This document shows, in pieces, positions 30,599 through 40,912 of a stretch of DNA of 54,031 nt (position 1 is its first letter; each line of letters begins with the position of its first letter). The notes beneath the pieces are model-generated. The model was not told the DNA's origin. It saw nothing but the letters and a program-made list of their open reading frames with translations, and searched no databases. Origin of the DNA: Chryseobacterium sp. CH21 (GTDB lineage: Bacteria > Bacteroidota > Bacteroidia > Flavobacteriales > Weeksellaceae); assembly GCF_004119445.1 (NCBI RefSeq), contig NZ_QICI01000049.1:1-54031 (forward strand). Direction: 5' to 3'. A program made the translations under genes and the position numbers.

Positions 30599-30656
30599 AA
30601 ATTCCCCTCCCTTGGAGGGGTGGCGAAAATTCAAAGAATTTTTGACGGGGTGGTAA
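30599..30656. repeat. 58-base double-hairpin intergenic repeat
   Basis: Two adjacent hairpins: CCCCTCC-CTT-GGAGGGG (30604-30620) and AAAATTC-AAA-GAATTTT (30626-30642), followed by GACGGGGTGGT. I recognise this as a dispersed intergenic repeat seen in many flavobacterial genomes (from memory, not searched). The rest of the gap 30401-30598 holds nothing recognisable. Confidence 0.6.
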
Positions 30657-30713
30657 ATATTTCTCCAGTACAAAATGACATTTTTTAAGTTTCGCAGAAA
30701 GGATAAGAATGAA

Positions 30714-30721
30714 TATCTTTG
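30714..30721 (+). promoter_or_regulatory. candidate -7 element TATCTTTG
   Basis: Exact TAnnTTTG match ending 20 bases before ATG 30742. It lies inside the longer ORF that starts at 30709, which argues against that earlier start. Confidence 0.55.
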
Positions 30722-30741
30722 CAGTCCAAATATTCAGAAAA

Positions 30742-31755
30742 ATGTTTTCAAAAATAATAGTACACAGAGTCGGAAATAAGATCAACGGGGATTCCCTGAC
30801 GATTTCACAGGAAGAATTGAAACTGGAAGAAGGAATGGCAGAAATGCTTGAAGATTACTTTTTAGGTTCTTTTAAATCGGAAGAAACCTTCCATTTTTAC
30901 AGTGATACTTATCTGGTCAATAATCCGGTTTACAGCGCAGTATCCGAAATTTTTGATGATAAAGCTAAGTTCATCTGGGAATCTGAGAACATTGCAAAAC
31001 ACCTTTTCGAAGCGGCAGAAAATCCAAGAGTTCAGAGTGGAGAGCTTTTCATTGTTCTTTTTGAAGACGAAAGTGACCGTCCTGACAGAGTGGACAAAAT
31101 TGGAATCTTTAAAACAGAAAAGAGAGAATCTTTCCTGAAAATAAATCCTTCCGAAGAAACATTTGATATTGAAAAAGACCAGGGAATTGGTTTATCTAAA
31201 ATTGATAAAGCAGCTTTGATCTACAATAATAATAAAGAAACAGGATATGTGCTTTCCGTAGTTGATAACAACAAAAATGGAGATATGTACTACTGGTTTG
31301 AAGATTTCCTGAAAGTAAAACAGCGTGATGATGAATATTTCCACACGCAGGAAGCTTTGATGGTGTATAAAGATTATATCACAAAGCAGCTTCCTCAGGA
31401 ATTTGAAGTTTCCAAAGCAGATCAGGCAGATTTTCTGAATAAATCCATCAATTTCTTCAAAGAAAAAGAAGAATTTAAGCTGGATGAATTTGCCAGTGAA
31501 GTATTGGGTGACGAGCATGTGATTGAAAGTTTCGTGAACTTTAAAACAGATTACGAACAGGATATGCAGGTGAATATCGCTGAAGAATTCCCGATCAGTG
31601 AAGCAGCGGTAAAAAAGACACAGAGACACTTTAAAAGTATTATTAAGCTGGATAAAAACTTCCACATCTACATCCATGGAGACAGACAGAAAATTGAAAT
31701 GGGTGAAGATGATAAAGGAAAATACTACAGACTTTATTTCGAAAAAGAGGTGTAA
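30742..31755 (+). CDS. nucleoid-associated protein (NdpA/YejK-like)
   Basis: A 337-residue cytoplasmic protein from ATG 30742 (MFSKIIVHRVGNKINGDSLT). The N-terminal IIVHRVGNK motif, the GELFIVLFED and IGIFKTEKRESFLKI strands and the helical C-terminal half fit the 37-kDa nucleoid-associated protein family (NdpA/YejK), which binds DNA non-specifically. The alternative start at 30709 overlaps a good -7 element, so I reject it. Monocistronic or loosely linked with the next gene (62 bases). Confidence 0.82.
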   Translation: MFSKIIVHRVGNKINGDSLTISQEELKLEEGMAEMLEDYFLGSFKSEETFHFYSDTYLVNNPVYSAVSEIFDDKAKFIWESENIAKHLFEAAENPRVQSGELFIVLFEDESDRPDRVDKIGIFKTEKRESFLKINPSEETFDIEKDQGIGLSKIDKAALIYNNNKETGYVLSVVDNNKNGDMYYWFEDFLKVKQRDDEYFHTQEALMVYKDYITKQLPQEFEVSKADQADFLNKSINFFKEKEEFKLDEFASEVLGDEHVIESFVNFKTDYEQDMQVNIAEEFPISEAAVKKTQRHFKSIIKLDKNFHIYIHGDRQKIEMGEDDKGKYYRLYFEKEV

Positions 31756-31817
31756 AAAAGAAATCGGCCAATCCATAATAATATCATAACTTTATCAGAC
31801 CACACAAAATAACAGTT

Positions 31818-32780
31818 ATGAAATTCATGATCATTTTCTGGGCCGTCTACATCTTATTTTTCTGTATACCTTTTCCGATATTTATTTATATAATGACTTC
31901 GGAAGAAACAGCAGAACCGAGAAATTCATTAGCCGTGAGCTATGGATATCTCGGTTTTTCTTTTGCAGTATGGGGTTACATTCTTGTTTACTTTTTTCAT
32001 AATCTTTTCATTAAAACATTTAACGAAAGAAATACCGTTCAGTCAATTTTACGAAATGGTATTCCAAGAGAAGCAAAAATCATTGATTATAAACTTCTGA
32101 AATATGACCCGAAATCCAATATGAACATCATTGAGATTGTTCTTTCTTTTGCTAATTTGAGGAATGTTCAGATCGAACACAAAATGATGTTTCATGATAT
32201 AAAACCATTGGAAAAAAGATTTGATACAGGAAAAACAGTTAAGGTTTTACTCAATCCCAATCCTTCAGAAAGTCCTTACTTTATTCTGGCCGGGCAACAG
32301 ACCCAGTTTAACGCTTCGGGAATGATGCTTAGAGGCATATTTATCATATTGATGCTTGCTTATGTAATGGGACTGTATTATTATTTCTACACCAAAGAAT
32401 CCTTTGATTTTGGATGGAGGTTTCTCACCTTCATGCACCCGATTATTTTTAGTGGCGTGATGATTCTTATTTTCGTCTTGATTTTCCAGTTTATTTTTGG
32501 AAAGTTTTTCAAGAATGAAAAAGAAGAACGCCTAATGTTTACGGGAAGAAATGCTGAAGCTAATATCATTAGTGTAAGCCAGACGGGGCTTACAGTTAAC
32601 GATCAGCCCCAGATTATGTTTCAGGTAAGTTTCAAAGATTTCAGAGGAACTGAGCACATCACCTTTTACAAGAAAATTGTCAATCTTTTGAATCTCTCTT
32701 CCGTACCGAAATATGGAAAGGTAGAGATTATGTACGATGAAAATGATCCAAAGAAGATTATTATTCCAAAAAGGATTTAA
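31818..32780 (+). CDS. DUF3592-like membrane protein
   Basis: A 320-residue inner-membrane protein built from two similar halves. Each has hydrophobic helices (IIFWAVYILFFCIPFPIFIY; GMMLRGIFIILMLAYVMGLY) followed by a soluble beta domain. Those domains contain PREAKIIDYKLL...VKVLLNPNPSES and AEANIISVSQTG...VEIMYDENDPKK, the 'DPxNP'-like ending known from DUF3592. This suggests an internal duplication. Function unknown. A 15-pair hairpin ends the transcript. Confidence 0.65.
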   Translation: MKFMIIFWAVYILFFCIPFPIFIYIMTSEETAEPRNSLAVSYGYLGFSFAVWGYILVYFFHNLFIKTFNERNTVQSILRNGIPREAKIIDYKLLKYDPKSNMNIIEIVLSFANLRNVQIEHKMMFHDIKPLEKRFDTGKTVKVLLNPNPSESPYFILAGQQTQFNASGMMLRGIFIILMLAYVMGLYYYFYTKESFDFGWRFLTFMHPIIFSGVMILIFVLIFQFIFGKFFKNEKEERLMFTGRNAEANIISVSQTGLTVNDQPQIMFQVSFKDFRGTEHITFYKKIVNLLNLSSVPKYGKVEIMYDENDPKKIIIPKRI

Positions 32781-32797
32781 ATCGGAAAAACGAAAAT

Positions 32798-32835
32798 GTG
32801 AAAGGTAAAAATACTAAATTATTTTTACCTTTCAC
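32798..32835 (+). terminator. 15-pair hairpin after 31818-32780
   Basis: GTGAAAGGTAAAAAT (32798-32812) pairs perfectly with 32821-32835 around an 8-base loop. There is no long T tail; the next promoter begins right after it. Confidence 0.6.
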
Positions 32836-32843
32836 TATCTTTG
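32836..32843 (+). promoter_or_regulatory. candidate -7 element TATCTTTG
   Basis: Exact TAnnTTTG match ending 18 bases before ATG 32862. The hairpin arm directly upstream occupies the -33 region. Confidence 0.5.
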
Positions 32844-32861
32844 CTTCCTTAGCTCAATCAT

Positions 32862-33635
32862 ATGAAAACAACACTTGTCGATTTAACAAAACCGATTCAG
32901 TATAATGCAGGAGACCCATGGTTCATGCGGGTTAAAATCAAACATAAAGCACACCGGAAATCACACTGGCTGATTCGTCTGGCACTGAGACTTCCCGCAA
33001 GGCTTTTTCCTAAAAACTGGATAGGCTGGGCAGATGATACGATCAAAAATATGGGACTTCATGCCACTACTCATATTGATGCTCCATGGCATTACGGCCC
33101 TGTAGTAGAAGGGAAGCCGGCTAAAACAATAGATCAGATTCCGCTGGAGTGGTGCTATGGTGAAGGAATTGTAATCGACTGTACCCACAAAGAAGATTTT
33201 GTTGCTATCACCGTAGATGATCTGAAAAAAGATCTCGATAAAAACGGAATTACCATACAGGAAGGAAATATTGTACTGATCAGAACGGATCGTGATAAGA
33301 TGATGGGCACTCCTGATTTCGTGGAAAAAGGAACGGGAATGAGTAAAGAAGCTACAGAATGGCTGATTGATCAGGGTGTAAAAGTAATGGGAATCGACCA
33401 GTGGGGTTGGGATCTTCCTCTAAAATATATGGCTCAGAAAGCTAAAGAACTCAATGACCCCGAATTCTTCTGGGAAGGTCACCGCGTAGGAATTGAAAAA
33501 GAATATTTACACATCGAACAGCTTACCAATCTGGGAGCATTGCCTCCATCAGGATTTAAAATCTGTGTATTTCCGCTTAAAATTGTGGGTGGTTCTGCTG
33601 CTCCGGCGAGAGTGGTAGCGATGATGGATGCTTAG
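32862..33635 (+). CDS. cyclase-family metal-dependent hydrolase
   Basis: A 257-residue cytoplasmic protein of the cyclase family (which includes KynB-type kynurenine formamidase). It shows the metal-binding signature HATTHIDAPWHYGP (about residues 67-80) with the HxxxHxDxPxH pattern, plus VLIRTDRDK, GIDQWGWDLP and GHRVGIEKEYLHIEQLTNL downstream. Length is usual for the family. No tryptophan-degradation genes adjoin, so the substrate is unknown. Its own promoter and terminator suggest a single-gene transcript. Confidence 0.82.
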   Translation: MKTTLVDLTKPIQYNAGDPWFMRVKIKHKAHRKSHWLIRLALRLPARLFPKNWIGWADDTIKNMGLHATTHIDAPWHYGPVVEGKPAKTIDQIPLEWCYGEGIVIDCTHKEDFVAITVDDLKKDLDKNGITIQEGNIVLIRTDRDKMMGTPDFVEKGTGMSKEATEWLIDQGVKVMGIDQWGWDLPLKYMAQKAKELNDPEFFWEGHRVGIEKEYLHIEQLTNLGALPPSGFKICVFPLKIVGGSAAPARVVAMMDA

Positions 33636-33668
33636 AGAGAAAACCTTTTCCATTCGAAAAAAACAAAA

Positions 33669-33702
33669 ATGGCGAATTTGATTATTTCCAAATTCGCCAT
33701 TG
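33669..33702. terminator. bidirectional terminator between cyclase and sdhB
   Basis: Twelve-pair stem ATGGCGAATTTG/CAAATTCGCCAT (33669-33680 with 33689-33700). Confidence 0.75.
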
Positions 33703-33730
33703 TATCTATTATGATTTTTGTATTCTCAGA

Positions 33731-34483
33731 TTAATTCTTCTTCCTGAAAAACAAAGCTCGGTTATATTCAAAATTCATTCTGGCAATATTCAGTACAGAA
33801 ATTCCTTGTGGACATTCCACTTCACAGGCTTCTGTATTGGAGCAGTGCCCGAATAATTCTGTATCCATTTGGGCAATCATATCCAGCACTCTTTTGCTTC
33901 GTTCTTCTTTCCCTTGAGGGAGAAGTGCCATGTGGGTAATCTTTGCAGACGTAAACAAGGCTGCACTTCCGTTTTTACAAGTGGCAACACAAGCTCCACA
34001 CCCAATACAAGCTGCGGAATCAAAAGCTTCTTCAGCCGTCTGATGGGTCACCGGAATAGCAGTAGCATCAGGAGCCTGACCTGTATTCACCGATACAAAA
34101 CCTCCCGAAGATATAATTCTGTCAAAAGCAGAACGGTCTACCTTCAAATCTTTTTTCACAGGAAATGCTTCGGAACGGAACGGCTCTATCAGAATGGTTT
34201 CCCCATCTTTAAATGACCGTAAATGAAGCTGGCAGGTAGTCGTATTTTTCAAAGGACCATGGGCAATACCGTTAATCATCATCCCACATTGTCCGCAGAT
34301 CCCTTCACGGCAGTCGTGATCAAATTCTACAGGCTCATCACCTTCAATGATCAGTTTTTCGTTTAAAGTATCCAGCATTTCTAAGAAAGACATATGGGAA
34401 TTCAATCCTTTCAGGTCATAACCTACCAGTTTTCCTTCACTTTTTTTGTCTTTCTGTCTCCATATCTTAAGATGTAAATCCAT
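33731..34483 (-). CDS. sdhB: succinate dehydrogenase/fumarate reductase iron-sulfur subunit
   Basis: The 250-residue electron-transfer subunit of complex II. The N-terminal ferredoxin fold holds the [2Fe-2S] cluster at CREGICGQC (C58, C63, C66) and a fourth Cys in TTTCQLH (~83). The C-terminal part has CIGCGACVATCKN near residue 150 and CSNTEACEVECPQG near 205 for the [4Fe-4S] and [3Fe-4S] clusters. Length is normal for the Bacteroidota form. Last gene of the run, 12 bases after sdhA. Confidence 0.95.
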   Translation of the reverse strand: MDLHLKIWRQKDKKSEGKLVGYDLKGLNSHMSFLEMLDTLNEKLIIEGDEPVEFDHDCREGICGQCGMMINGIAHGPLKNTTTCQLHLRSFKDGETILIEPFRSEAFPVKKDLKVDRSAFDRIISSGGFVSVNTGQAPDATAIPVTHQTAEEAFDSAACIGCGACVATCKNGSAALFTSAKITHMALLPQGKEERSKRVLDMIAQMDTELFGHCSNTEACEVECPQGISVLNIARMNFEYNRALFFRKKN

Positions 34484-34495
34484 AATTTTTGTTTT

Positions 34496-36418
34496 TTATT
34501 TGTAACTTCTTACCGTTGGCTGAATCTCTTCAAAAACAAGAGGCTCCCTGATGAGTTCAGGTTCGCCATTTTCACCTGTCCATCCCCACGCAGAAATAAA
34601 TTGGTATTCTGCATCATTTCTCATCGCTTCTCCATCCGGAGTCTGGAATTCTTCTCTGAAATGAGCTCCGCAGGATTCGTTACGGGTTAATGCATCATAG
34701 CACATCAGTTCTCCGATTTCGAAATAATCGGCTACACGGCCAGCTTTTTCCAGTTCGGTATTCATTTTATCTCCCTGTCCGGAAACTCTTACTTCTTTGT
34801 AGAATTCCTGTTTCAGCTTTCGGATTTCCTGAATGGCATATTTCAGTCCTTCTTCATTTCTGGCCAGTCCGCAATAATCATACAGGAGTTTTCCTAATGT
34901 TTTGTGGAAATAATCAACGGTTTTGGTTCCTTTGATATTGATGAAGTCATTAATTTGATCTTTAACCGCTTTTTCTGCTTTTTCAAATTCAGGAGTATCC
35001 GGTGAAATTTTTCCGGTATGGATTTCATCAGCCAGATAATTGGCAATCGTATAAGGAGCAATGAAGTATCCATCTACTGAAGCCTGTAAAAGGGAGTTCG
35101 CTCCTAATCTGTTGGCTCCATGATCTGCAAAATTAGCTTCACCTAAAGCAAACAATCCCGGAACAGTCGTCATCAGTTCATAATCTACCCAAAGTCCACC
35201 CATGGAGAAGTGGGCAGAAGGTGAGATCATCATGGGTTCTTTATATGCATCATATCCTGTTATTTTAAGATACATGTCGAATAAGTTTCCATACTTTTCC
35301 TGAATCTTATTTTTTCCCTGTTCTTTTATTGCTTTTGAAAAATCAAGATACACGGCATTTTTCAACGGTCCTATTCCGAATCCGGCATCAATTCTTTCCT
35401 TGGCGGCACGGGAAGAAATATCTCTTGGAGCAAGGTTTCCGAAAGCCGGATACCTTCTTTCCAGATAATAATCTCTTTCATTTTCCGGAATATCATTCGG
35501 TAGTCTGTTTTCCTCTTCTTTTAAAGGAACCCAGATTCGGCCGTCATTACGCAATGATTCAGACATTAAAGTTAATTTCGACTGATAATCTCCGGATTGC
35601 GGAAGGGAAGTAGGGTGTACCTGAATCCAGCTTGGGGAAGCCATTAAAGCTCCTTTTTTATGAGCTCTCCAGATTGCAGAACCATTACATCCCATGGCAA
35701 GGGTGGATAGATAATAGATTTTTCCGTAACCTCCGGTTGCCAATATTACAGCGTGGGCTGCATGTCTTTCAATTTCTCCTGTGTCTAAATTCCTTACGAT
35801 AATACCTCTTGCTTTTCCATCCACAGTCACCAGATCCAGCATCTCATGTCTTGAAAACAATTGTACAGATCCTTTTCCCACCTGTCGCATTAAAGCCTGA
35901 TAAGCGCCCAGAAGAAGCTGTTGCCCTGTCTGTCCTCTTGCATAGAAAGTACGGCTTACCTGAACGCCTCCGAAAGAACGGTTGTTCAGATAGCCTCCAT
36001 ATTCACGTCCGAAAGGTACACCTTGTGCTACAGCCTGATCGATGAGATTCAGGGAACATTCTGCCATTCGGTATACATTGGCTTCACGGGCTCTGAAGTC
36101 TCCACCTTTCAGGGTGTCTACAAACATTCTGTACACACTGTCACCATCGTTTTTATAGTTTTTGGCGGCATTCACACCTCCCTGTGCTGCCACAGAGTGG
36201 GCTCTTCTAGGGCTGTCCTGGAAACAGAATGATTTCACATTATATCCCATTTCTCCCAAAGAAGCTGCAATAGAACTTCCCGCTAATCCTGTTCCTACAA
36301 CAATTACATCCAGTTTTTTACGGTTGGCAGGGTTAACGAGTTTTGCTTTCTTTTTATAATTTTCCCATTTATGTTCCAATGGGCCTTGTGGTATTTTTGA
36401 ATCTATAATCATGATCAT
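34496..36418 (-). CDS. sdhA: succinate dehydrogenase/fumarate reductase flavoprotein subunit
   Basis: The 640-residue catalytic FAD subunit of complex [22 protein letters not shown] (~39-58) is the FAD-binding Rossmann motif; [14 protein letters not shown] (from ~80) carries the flavin-linking His region; [12 protein letters not shown] and [18 protein letters not shown] are the typical substrate and FAD segments. Start choice is between M1 (36418) and M3 (36412); five bases separate M1 from the sdhC stop. Oxidises succinate to fumarate at the inner membrane. Confidence 0.95.
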   Translation of the reverse strand: MIMIIDSKIPQGPLEHKWENYKKKAKLVNPANRKKLDVIVVGTGLAGSSIAASLGEMGYNVKSFCFQDSPRRAHSVAAQGGVNAAKNYKNDGDSVYRMFVDTLKGGDFRAREANVYRMAECSLNLIDQAVAQGVPFGREYGGYLNNRSFGGVQVSRTFYARGQTGQQLLLGAYQALMRQVGKGSVQLFSRHEMLDLVTVDGKARGIIVRNLDTGEIERHAAHAVILATGGYGKIYYLSTLAMGCNGSAIWRAHKKGALMASPSWIQVHPTSLPQSGDYQSKLTLMSESLRNDGRIWVPLKEEENRLPNDIPENERDYYLERRYPAFGNLAPRDISSRAAKERIDAGFGIGPLKNAVYLDFSKAIKEQGKNKIQEKYGNLFDMYLKITGYDAYKEPMMISPSAHFSMGGLWVDYELMTTVPGLFALGEANFADHGANRLGANSLLQASVDGYFIAPYTIANYLADEIHTGKISPDTPEFEKAEKAVKDQINDFINIKGTKTVDYFHKTLGKLLYDYCGLARNEEGLKYAIQEIRKLKQEFYKEVRVSGQGDKMNTELEKAGRVADYFEIGELMCYDALTRNESCGAHFREEFQTPDGEAMRNDAEYQFISAWGWTGENGEPELIREPLVFEEIQPTVRSYK

Positions 36419-36423
36419 TCTGT

Positions 36424-37080
36424 TTATTGATAAGTAAAAAATACATAGATGGGCATCAATGCAAAACCTACACAGATAATGATTGAATAAGCAATCCCAA
36501 CGGTTTTAAACCATTTTACAAACTTAGGATGGTAAAGTCCTAAGGTTCTTACAGCACTGTGTATCCCATGAATAAGATGATAACACAAAGCGATCATTGA
36601 TAACACATAAATGATAACATACCACCATTCTTTAAAGACATTCACAACCAGAATGTAGAGATCTTTATTTCCGTTTTCATCCAAAGGAGGATTTCCGAAT
36701 TTGTAGATATACCAGAAATTCTGGAAATGAATTACAAGGAAAATAAGAATTAAAGTTCCAAGAATTCCCATATTTCTGGAAGCCCATTTGCTGGCCCTTC
36801 CACGTCTGTCTGTTTTATAATCTCCACCAGACTTTCTGTTTTTTATTGTGATAATTAATCCGTCTACTGCATGCAGAATAATACTGGCATACAAAACGTA
36901 AGAAACTATTTTGATAATGATATTTCCTGATAAGAAATGCGAATACGCATTAAATTGCAGGTGTGCCTGTTCTTGTGGCAGAAAAAGCTGAAGATTTCCA
37001 AGGAAATGAATCAACAGGAAGAATCCCAAAAAGAGTCCGGTAAGGCACATCAGCATTTTTCTTGACAATGTTGATAACAT
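36424..37080 (-). CDS. sdhC: succinate dehydrogenase cytochrome b subunit
   Basis: The 218-residue di-haem cytochrome b558-type membrane anchor of complex II, with five hydrophobic helices. His residues suited to haem ligation lie in [24 protein letters not shown] and [13 protein letters not shown]. Bacteroidota use this single anchor rather than SdhC plus SdhD. It begins 16 bases after the dicarboxylate transporter gene, making the transporter and sdhCAB one apparent operon. Confidence 0.93.
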   Translation of the reverse strand: MLSTLSRKMLMCLTGLFLGFFLLIHFLGNLQLFLPQEQAHLQFNAYSHFLSGNIIIKIVSYVLYASIILHAVDGLIITIKNRKSGGDYKTDRRGRASKWASRNMGILGTLILIFLVIHFQNFWYIYKFGNPPLDENGNKDLYILVVNVFKEWWYVIIYVLSMIALCYHLIHGIHSAVRTLGLYHPKFVKWFKTVGIAYSIIICVGFALMPIYVFFTYQ

Positions 37081-37096
37081 ATTTTTGATTTTATGA

Positions 37097-38527
37097 TTAA
37101 TAATATCCTAAGACTTTCATCCATAATCCTCCTACAACCATGTAAATGATCAATAGAACGATTCCTATTTCAAGACCTCTCAACCACCATGCTTTCAGGT
37201 CTACATATCCGCTTCCGAAGAATACCGGGGCCGGGCCGTGGCCGTAATGGGTAAGGACTCCATAAATTGAACCCATGAAACCAAGCATCATCGCCAATAG
37301 CATAGGTGGAATTCCTAATGAAACACCCACACCCAGCAATGCAGCATACATTGCAGCTACGTGCGCTGTAGCACTTGCAAAAATATAGTGACTGAAGAAA
37401 TAAACCAGAATAATAACAGGGAAGGCTACCTGCCAGCTCAAACCTCCAATTTGCACCTTAATAAGGTCACTGAACCAGCCAATGAATCCCAGTTCATTTA
37501 AAGAACTTGCCATCATCACCAGTACGGCGAACCAAACGATGGTATCCCAAGCTCCTTTTTCTCCTTTTACATCTTCCCAAGTTAATACTGAAGTTAACAG
37601 CAATAAGGTTAATCCAATGAATGCAGTAGTGGTAGCATCAATGGAAAGTGCTCCTCCGAATATCCAAAGTGCTAACAGAATAAAGAATGCCAACAGCATC
37701 AGCCATTCGTTTCTGGAAATAGGTCCCATTTCTTTTAACTTCTGAGCGGCCATTTTCGGAGCATCACCTGTTTTTTTCAATTCAGGTGGATATAATTTGT
37801 ACAGAACCAAAGGAACGACAAAGAAAGCTACTGCACCCGGAATGAAACCTGCGGCAGCCCAAGACATCCAGGTAATATCAATACCAAGATTGGCCGCAAA
37901 TTTCTGACACATCGGGTTACTGGCTGTCCCTGTAAGGAACATAGAAGAAGCGATGAGGTTCATATAGTAACTGTTCAAAGTTAAGAACGAACCTAATTTT
38001 CTATGGGTTTCCGGTTTTTCAGGAACGGAATCAAAACTTATGGCCATAGATTTCATAATCGGGTAGATGATTCCACCTCCTCTCGCAGTATTACTTGGAA
38101 TAGCAGGTGCCAGACAAACATCGGCAAGTCCTAATCCATATGCCAATCCTAATGAGCTTTTACCGAAAACTCTGATGAATAAAAAGGCAATACGGTTTCC
38201 CAATCCTGTCTTGATAAATCCTCTGGCAATGAAAAATGAAATCCCAATCAGCCAAATTACTTTGTCTCCAAAACCGGAAAGTGCTTTAGTAATAGATTTT
38301 CCTGCATCTCCGGGAGCAACTACCTGTGTAAGAGCTGTAAACCCAATGGCCATCATACACATGGTACCCATGGGTGCTGCTTTAAGAATGATTCCTAAAA
38401 TGGTGGCTGCAAAGATGGCAAACAAATGCCAGGCATTTTCGGCTACACCTTCCGGAGCAGGAATGAACCATATGATCAACGCAACAATAAATGTGATCGC
38501 TACGTTTTTGATATTTATTTCTTTCAT
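37097..38527 (-). CDS. DASS-family dicarboxylate/Na+ transporter
   Basis: A 476-residue inner-membrane anion symporter (SLC13/DASS) with about 12-13 hydrophobic segments. The paired signature motifs are PAIPSNTARGGGIIYPI (SNT motif, ~140-156) and TGTASNPM, with ASATAHVAAMYAALLGVG in the second half. Such proteins import succinate, fumarate, malate or related acids with sodium. Lying 16 bases before sdhC and 19 bases after a porin gene, it probably feeds succinate to complex II. Confidence 0.88.
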   Translation of the reverse strand: MKEINIKNVAITFIVALIIWFIPAPEGVAENAWHLFAIFAATILGIILKAAPMGTMCMMAIGFTALTQVVAPGDAGKSITKALSGFGDKVIWLIGISFFIARGFIKTGLGNRIAFLFIRVFGKSSLGLAYGLGLADVCLAPAIPSNTARGGGIIYPIMKSMAISFDSVPEKPETHRKLGSFLTLNSYYMNLIASSMFLTGTASNPMCQKFAANLGIDITWMSWAAAGFIPGAVAFFVVPLVLYKLYPPELKKTGDAPKMAAQKLKEMGPISRNEWLMLLAFFILLALWIFGGALSIDATTTAFIGLTLLLLTSVLTWEDVKGEKGAWDTIVWFAVLVMMASSLNELGFIGWFSDLIKVQIGGLSWQVAFPVIILVYFFSHYIFASATAHVAAMYAALLGVGVSLGIPPMLLAMMLGFMGSIYGVLTHYGHGPAPVFFGSGYVDLKAWWLRGLEIGIVLLIIYMVVGGLWMKVLGYY

Positions 38528-38546
38528 GATACTAACTATTTAATCG

Positions 38547-39712
38547 TTAAAATCTACTCTGTACCTGAACAATGAATAGATTATTGTTGTATTGTGATGT
38601 GTTTTCTACCTGATATTTGTAGCGGTCAAACTGTACACCCAGCTGAATTCTGGCACCATAATTTTTCAGGAATTCCAAACCGAACATTGGGGTAATTGTC
38701 TGTCTTGGGTTGGAAGCCATTCTGAAATTGGTATCAAGATATTCGTAACGGCAGGATAATTCGAAGGCACTTAGATTTTTGTGATTGATCTCGTATCTTA
38801 AATTCGGAAGGAAATAAGCACCACGGATCAGATACTGATCTGGATTATCAGGTCTTAATTCAGGAGCAATAGAATTGTACAAAACGTGATTGGTTGCTTG
38901 TTTAGCTTCCAGCTGCATATCGAGACTCCATTTTGGATCAAACTGAATCAGTGAACTCAGGTCTACCCCCAGCGCATATACTTTTTTGCTGAAAACCTCT
39001 CCGGTACCGCCATTCAACCCTACATTAAAGTGATATTTTTTGATAATCCAAAAACAAGGCGGGTAGAATACTGTTTTCCATTATCATTGTCGTTGATCTG
39101 GTTTTTTCCATTTCCGTTTACGATAGAAACTGCATATTGGAAAGGAATTTCTCCCAGTTGAAGCTGTCCTGTAGCAGACATCCCGATCTGGAAACTTGTC
39201 CAGCCCAGTTTTCCGAATTCTGTGTATTGATTAGACCAGTCCAGAGATTTAATAATATCAATAGGATAAGTTTCTTCAATACCGAACCAAGGTCTGAACT
39301 GTCCTACGGTAAGGGATAATTTGGGATTGAAAGTATACTTCAGATAAGCATTTTCAAGGACTCTGCTTTTGGGATCATTTTTAAAATCGGCAAGGTTGGC
39401 CAAAACAACCACTTCAGTACGTTTGCTGATCTGTGCCCGAATCTGAACCCTCATGTATTTGAGCATAAAATTATTATCAGTTCCGGAACCATCCGTATGA
39501 TGAAGTCCGTTTACATCAACATCCTTGCTCATCCCTACAAGGTAACGTGCCTGAAAAAGGCCTTTGATCTGCAGCTGCGGATATTTTACATTGTCTTCTT
39601 CCTGTGGAGGAGACTTGGTCTTCAGAGAATCCTGATTTTGTGCATAAGCTGATAACCCGCAGGCCAGCATGCACAGGATCAGGCTCTTCTTTTTAATCGA
39701 AAAAAAGGCCAT
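38547..39712 (-). pseudogene. OprO/P-like outer-membrane porin, one frameshift
   Basis: A 388-residue porin of the phosphate-selective (OprO/P-like) class. The signal peptide ends ACGLSAYAQ. Barrel strands follow, including FNPKLSLTVGQFRPWFGIEE, a family hallmark, and the C terminus ends LFIVQVQSRF. The first frame ends at 39020 and the second begins in the next frame: one A is missing from the A6 run near 39042-39047, and restoring it reads SKKYHFNVGLNGGTGEVFSK with 389 codons overall. Likely intact in reality. Placed just before the dicarboxylate transporter, it may admit C4-dicarboxylates through the outer membrane. Confidence 0.83.
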
Positions 39713-39862
39713 ATCTATTTTGTTTTTTTATTGTGGAACTTTATTTACCATAAAGTTTTTACCTGATGATCGTATTTTGATATCATCATTTGACATACTT
39801 ATATCCTTTCCTCTGCCAGAGCAGATTATTTACTTCAGGTAAGCGACTTTGTGGTGAAATAT

Positions 39863-40912
39863 CTATTTTAATCCTAAGAATGTGAATGGTGCAGATTCTT
39901 TAAAACTGGCATTGGATTTACCGTTGTAGGTGTTGTTATTACCCAGATCCAGTTTCATCACTTTTCCTTTAGTGCTCAGATCAAAATCTTTAAGATCTAC
40001 CCAAAAAGTGTTCGGTGTGAAAACTGTTTCAAAATAATACACCAGATTTTTCTGATCTGAAACAGAACGCCATCTTGTTGACGAAATATTAGGTTCTGTT
40101 GCAGAAGTGATTCCGTAAGGAACAGAACAATTTCTGATCACACTGAAAACACTGGCTATTGCAGTACGGGTATCTGCAGTCTGCGGAATTGCATTAATGT
40201 AGTAAGAAGCTCTTACAAAACGGTCTGCAGCGCGGTTGGTTCCCGGAAGCATTACCGTTCCCGGAATTCCCTTCCAGTAATTGTTAAGCGCCAGCTGTTC
40301 CTCAAAAACAGGCGAATTGGTCATTACTGTATAAGACGGATCGTGATGAATAACCAATTTTCCGTCAATATATTCAAATACAGCATTGTCTCCTGAAGCA
40401 TCAGAAATGGAAAGATGAACGGTTGTGAATCTTTCTGTTCCTGGAATATAATCACTTACAATAACGAACGGTTCTTTTCGTGAGAACTCTACCGCTTCTT
40501 TTACGCTAGCAAAATTGTCAAGATAATATTGTGCCCATAATGAAATGGCGATTCCCTTTTTACTCCCTTTTCCATCAAATTTCGGATATTGGGATTCTCC
40601 TAACCAAAGTAAGTTGGCTACCAATCCTTTTTCATTCATTCCGTCGGCAGAAGCAATATCCCATGAAGAGCTGATAAGACTTCCGTATTTGGCGGTCCAT
40701 TTTACAGATTTAGAGCCTACCAGTCCGTTGCGGTCTATACCTTTGGGTAAGACCCATAAGTTGGCAGGAATTTCATCACGCCAGTCCATAGAACGAGCTG
40801 TGATAACGGTGTTTTTGGGGCCTTTGTAAACTACCCTTGTACAAGCTTCTGATGGATTCCATAATCCAATAGAGAGGATCAGAGAAAATAAAATTAATGG
40901 GAACTTTTTCAT
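39863..40912 (-). CDS. secreted linear-amide C-N hydrolase (choloylglycine hydrolase family)
   Basis: An Ntn-hydrolase of the choloylglycine hydrolase/penicillin acylase (CBAH) family. From ATG 40912 the signal peptide MKKFPLILFSLILSIGLWNP ends at SEA, leaving Cys24 of CTRVVYKG as the N-terminal nucleophile, as this family requires. Conserved features include RSMDWRDEIP, DGMNEKGLVANLLWL and TNSPVFEEQLALNNYW. Known relatives hydrolyse bile-salt amides, penicillin V or acyl-homoserine lactones; the substrate here cannot be told. The longer ORF to 40942 adds ten residues without support. A 150-base gap separates it from the porin. Confidence 0.85.
   Translation of the reverse strand: MKKFPLILFSLILSIGLWNPSEACTRVVYKGPKNTVITARSMDWRDEIPANLWVLPKGIDRNGLVGSKSVKWTAKYGSLISSSWDIASADGMNEKGLVANLLWLGESQYPKFDGKGSKKGIAISLWAQYYLDNFASVKEAVEFSRKEPFVIVSDYIPGTERFTTVHLSISDASGDNAVFEYIDGKLVIHHDPSYTVMTNSPVFEEQLALNNYWKGIPGTVMLPGTNRAADRFVRASYYINAIPQTADTRTAIASVFSVIRNCSVPYGITSATEPNISSTRWRSVSDQKNLVYYFETVFTPNTFWVDLKDFDLSTKGKVMKLDLGNNNTYNGKSNASFKESAPFTFLGLK

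Noticed and set aside
34690..36359. Several plus-strand ORFs antisense to sdhA
   Set aside because: They mirror the sdhA coding frame and show no protein-like motifs; shadow ORFs.
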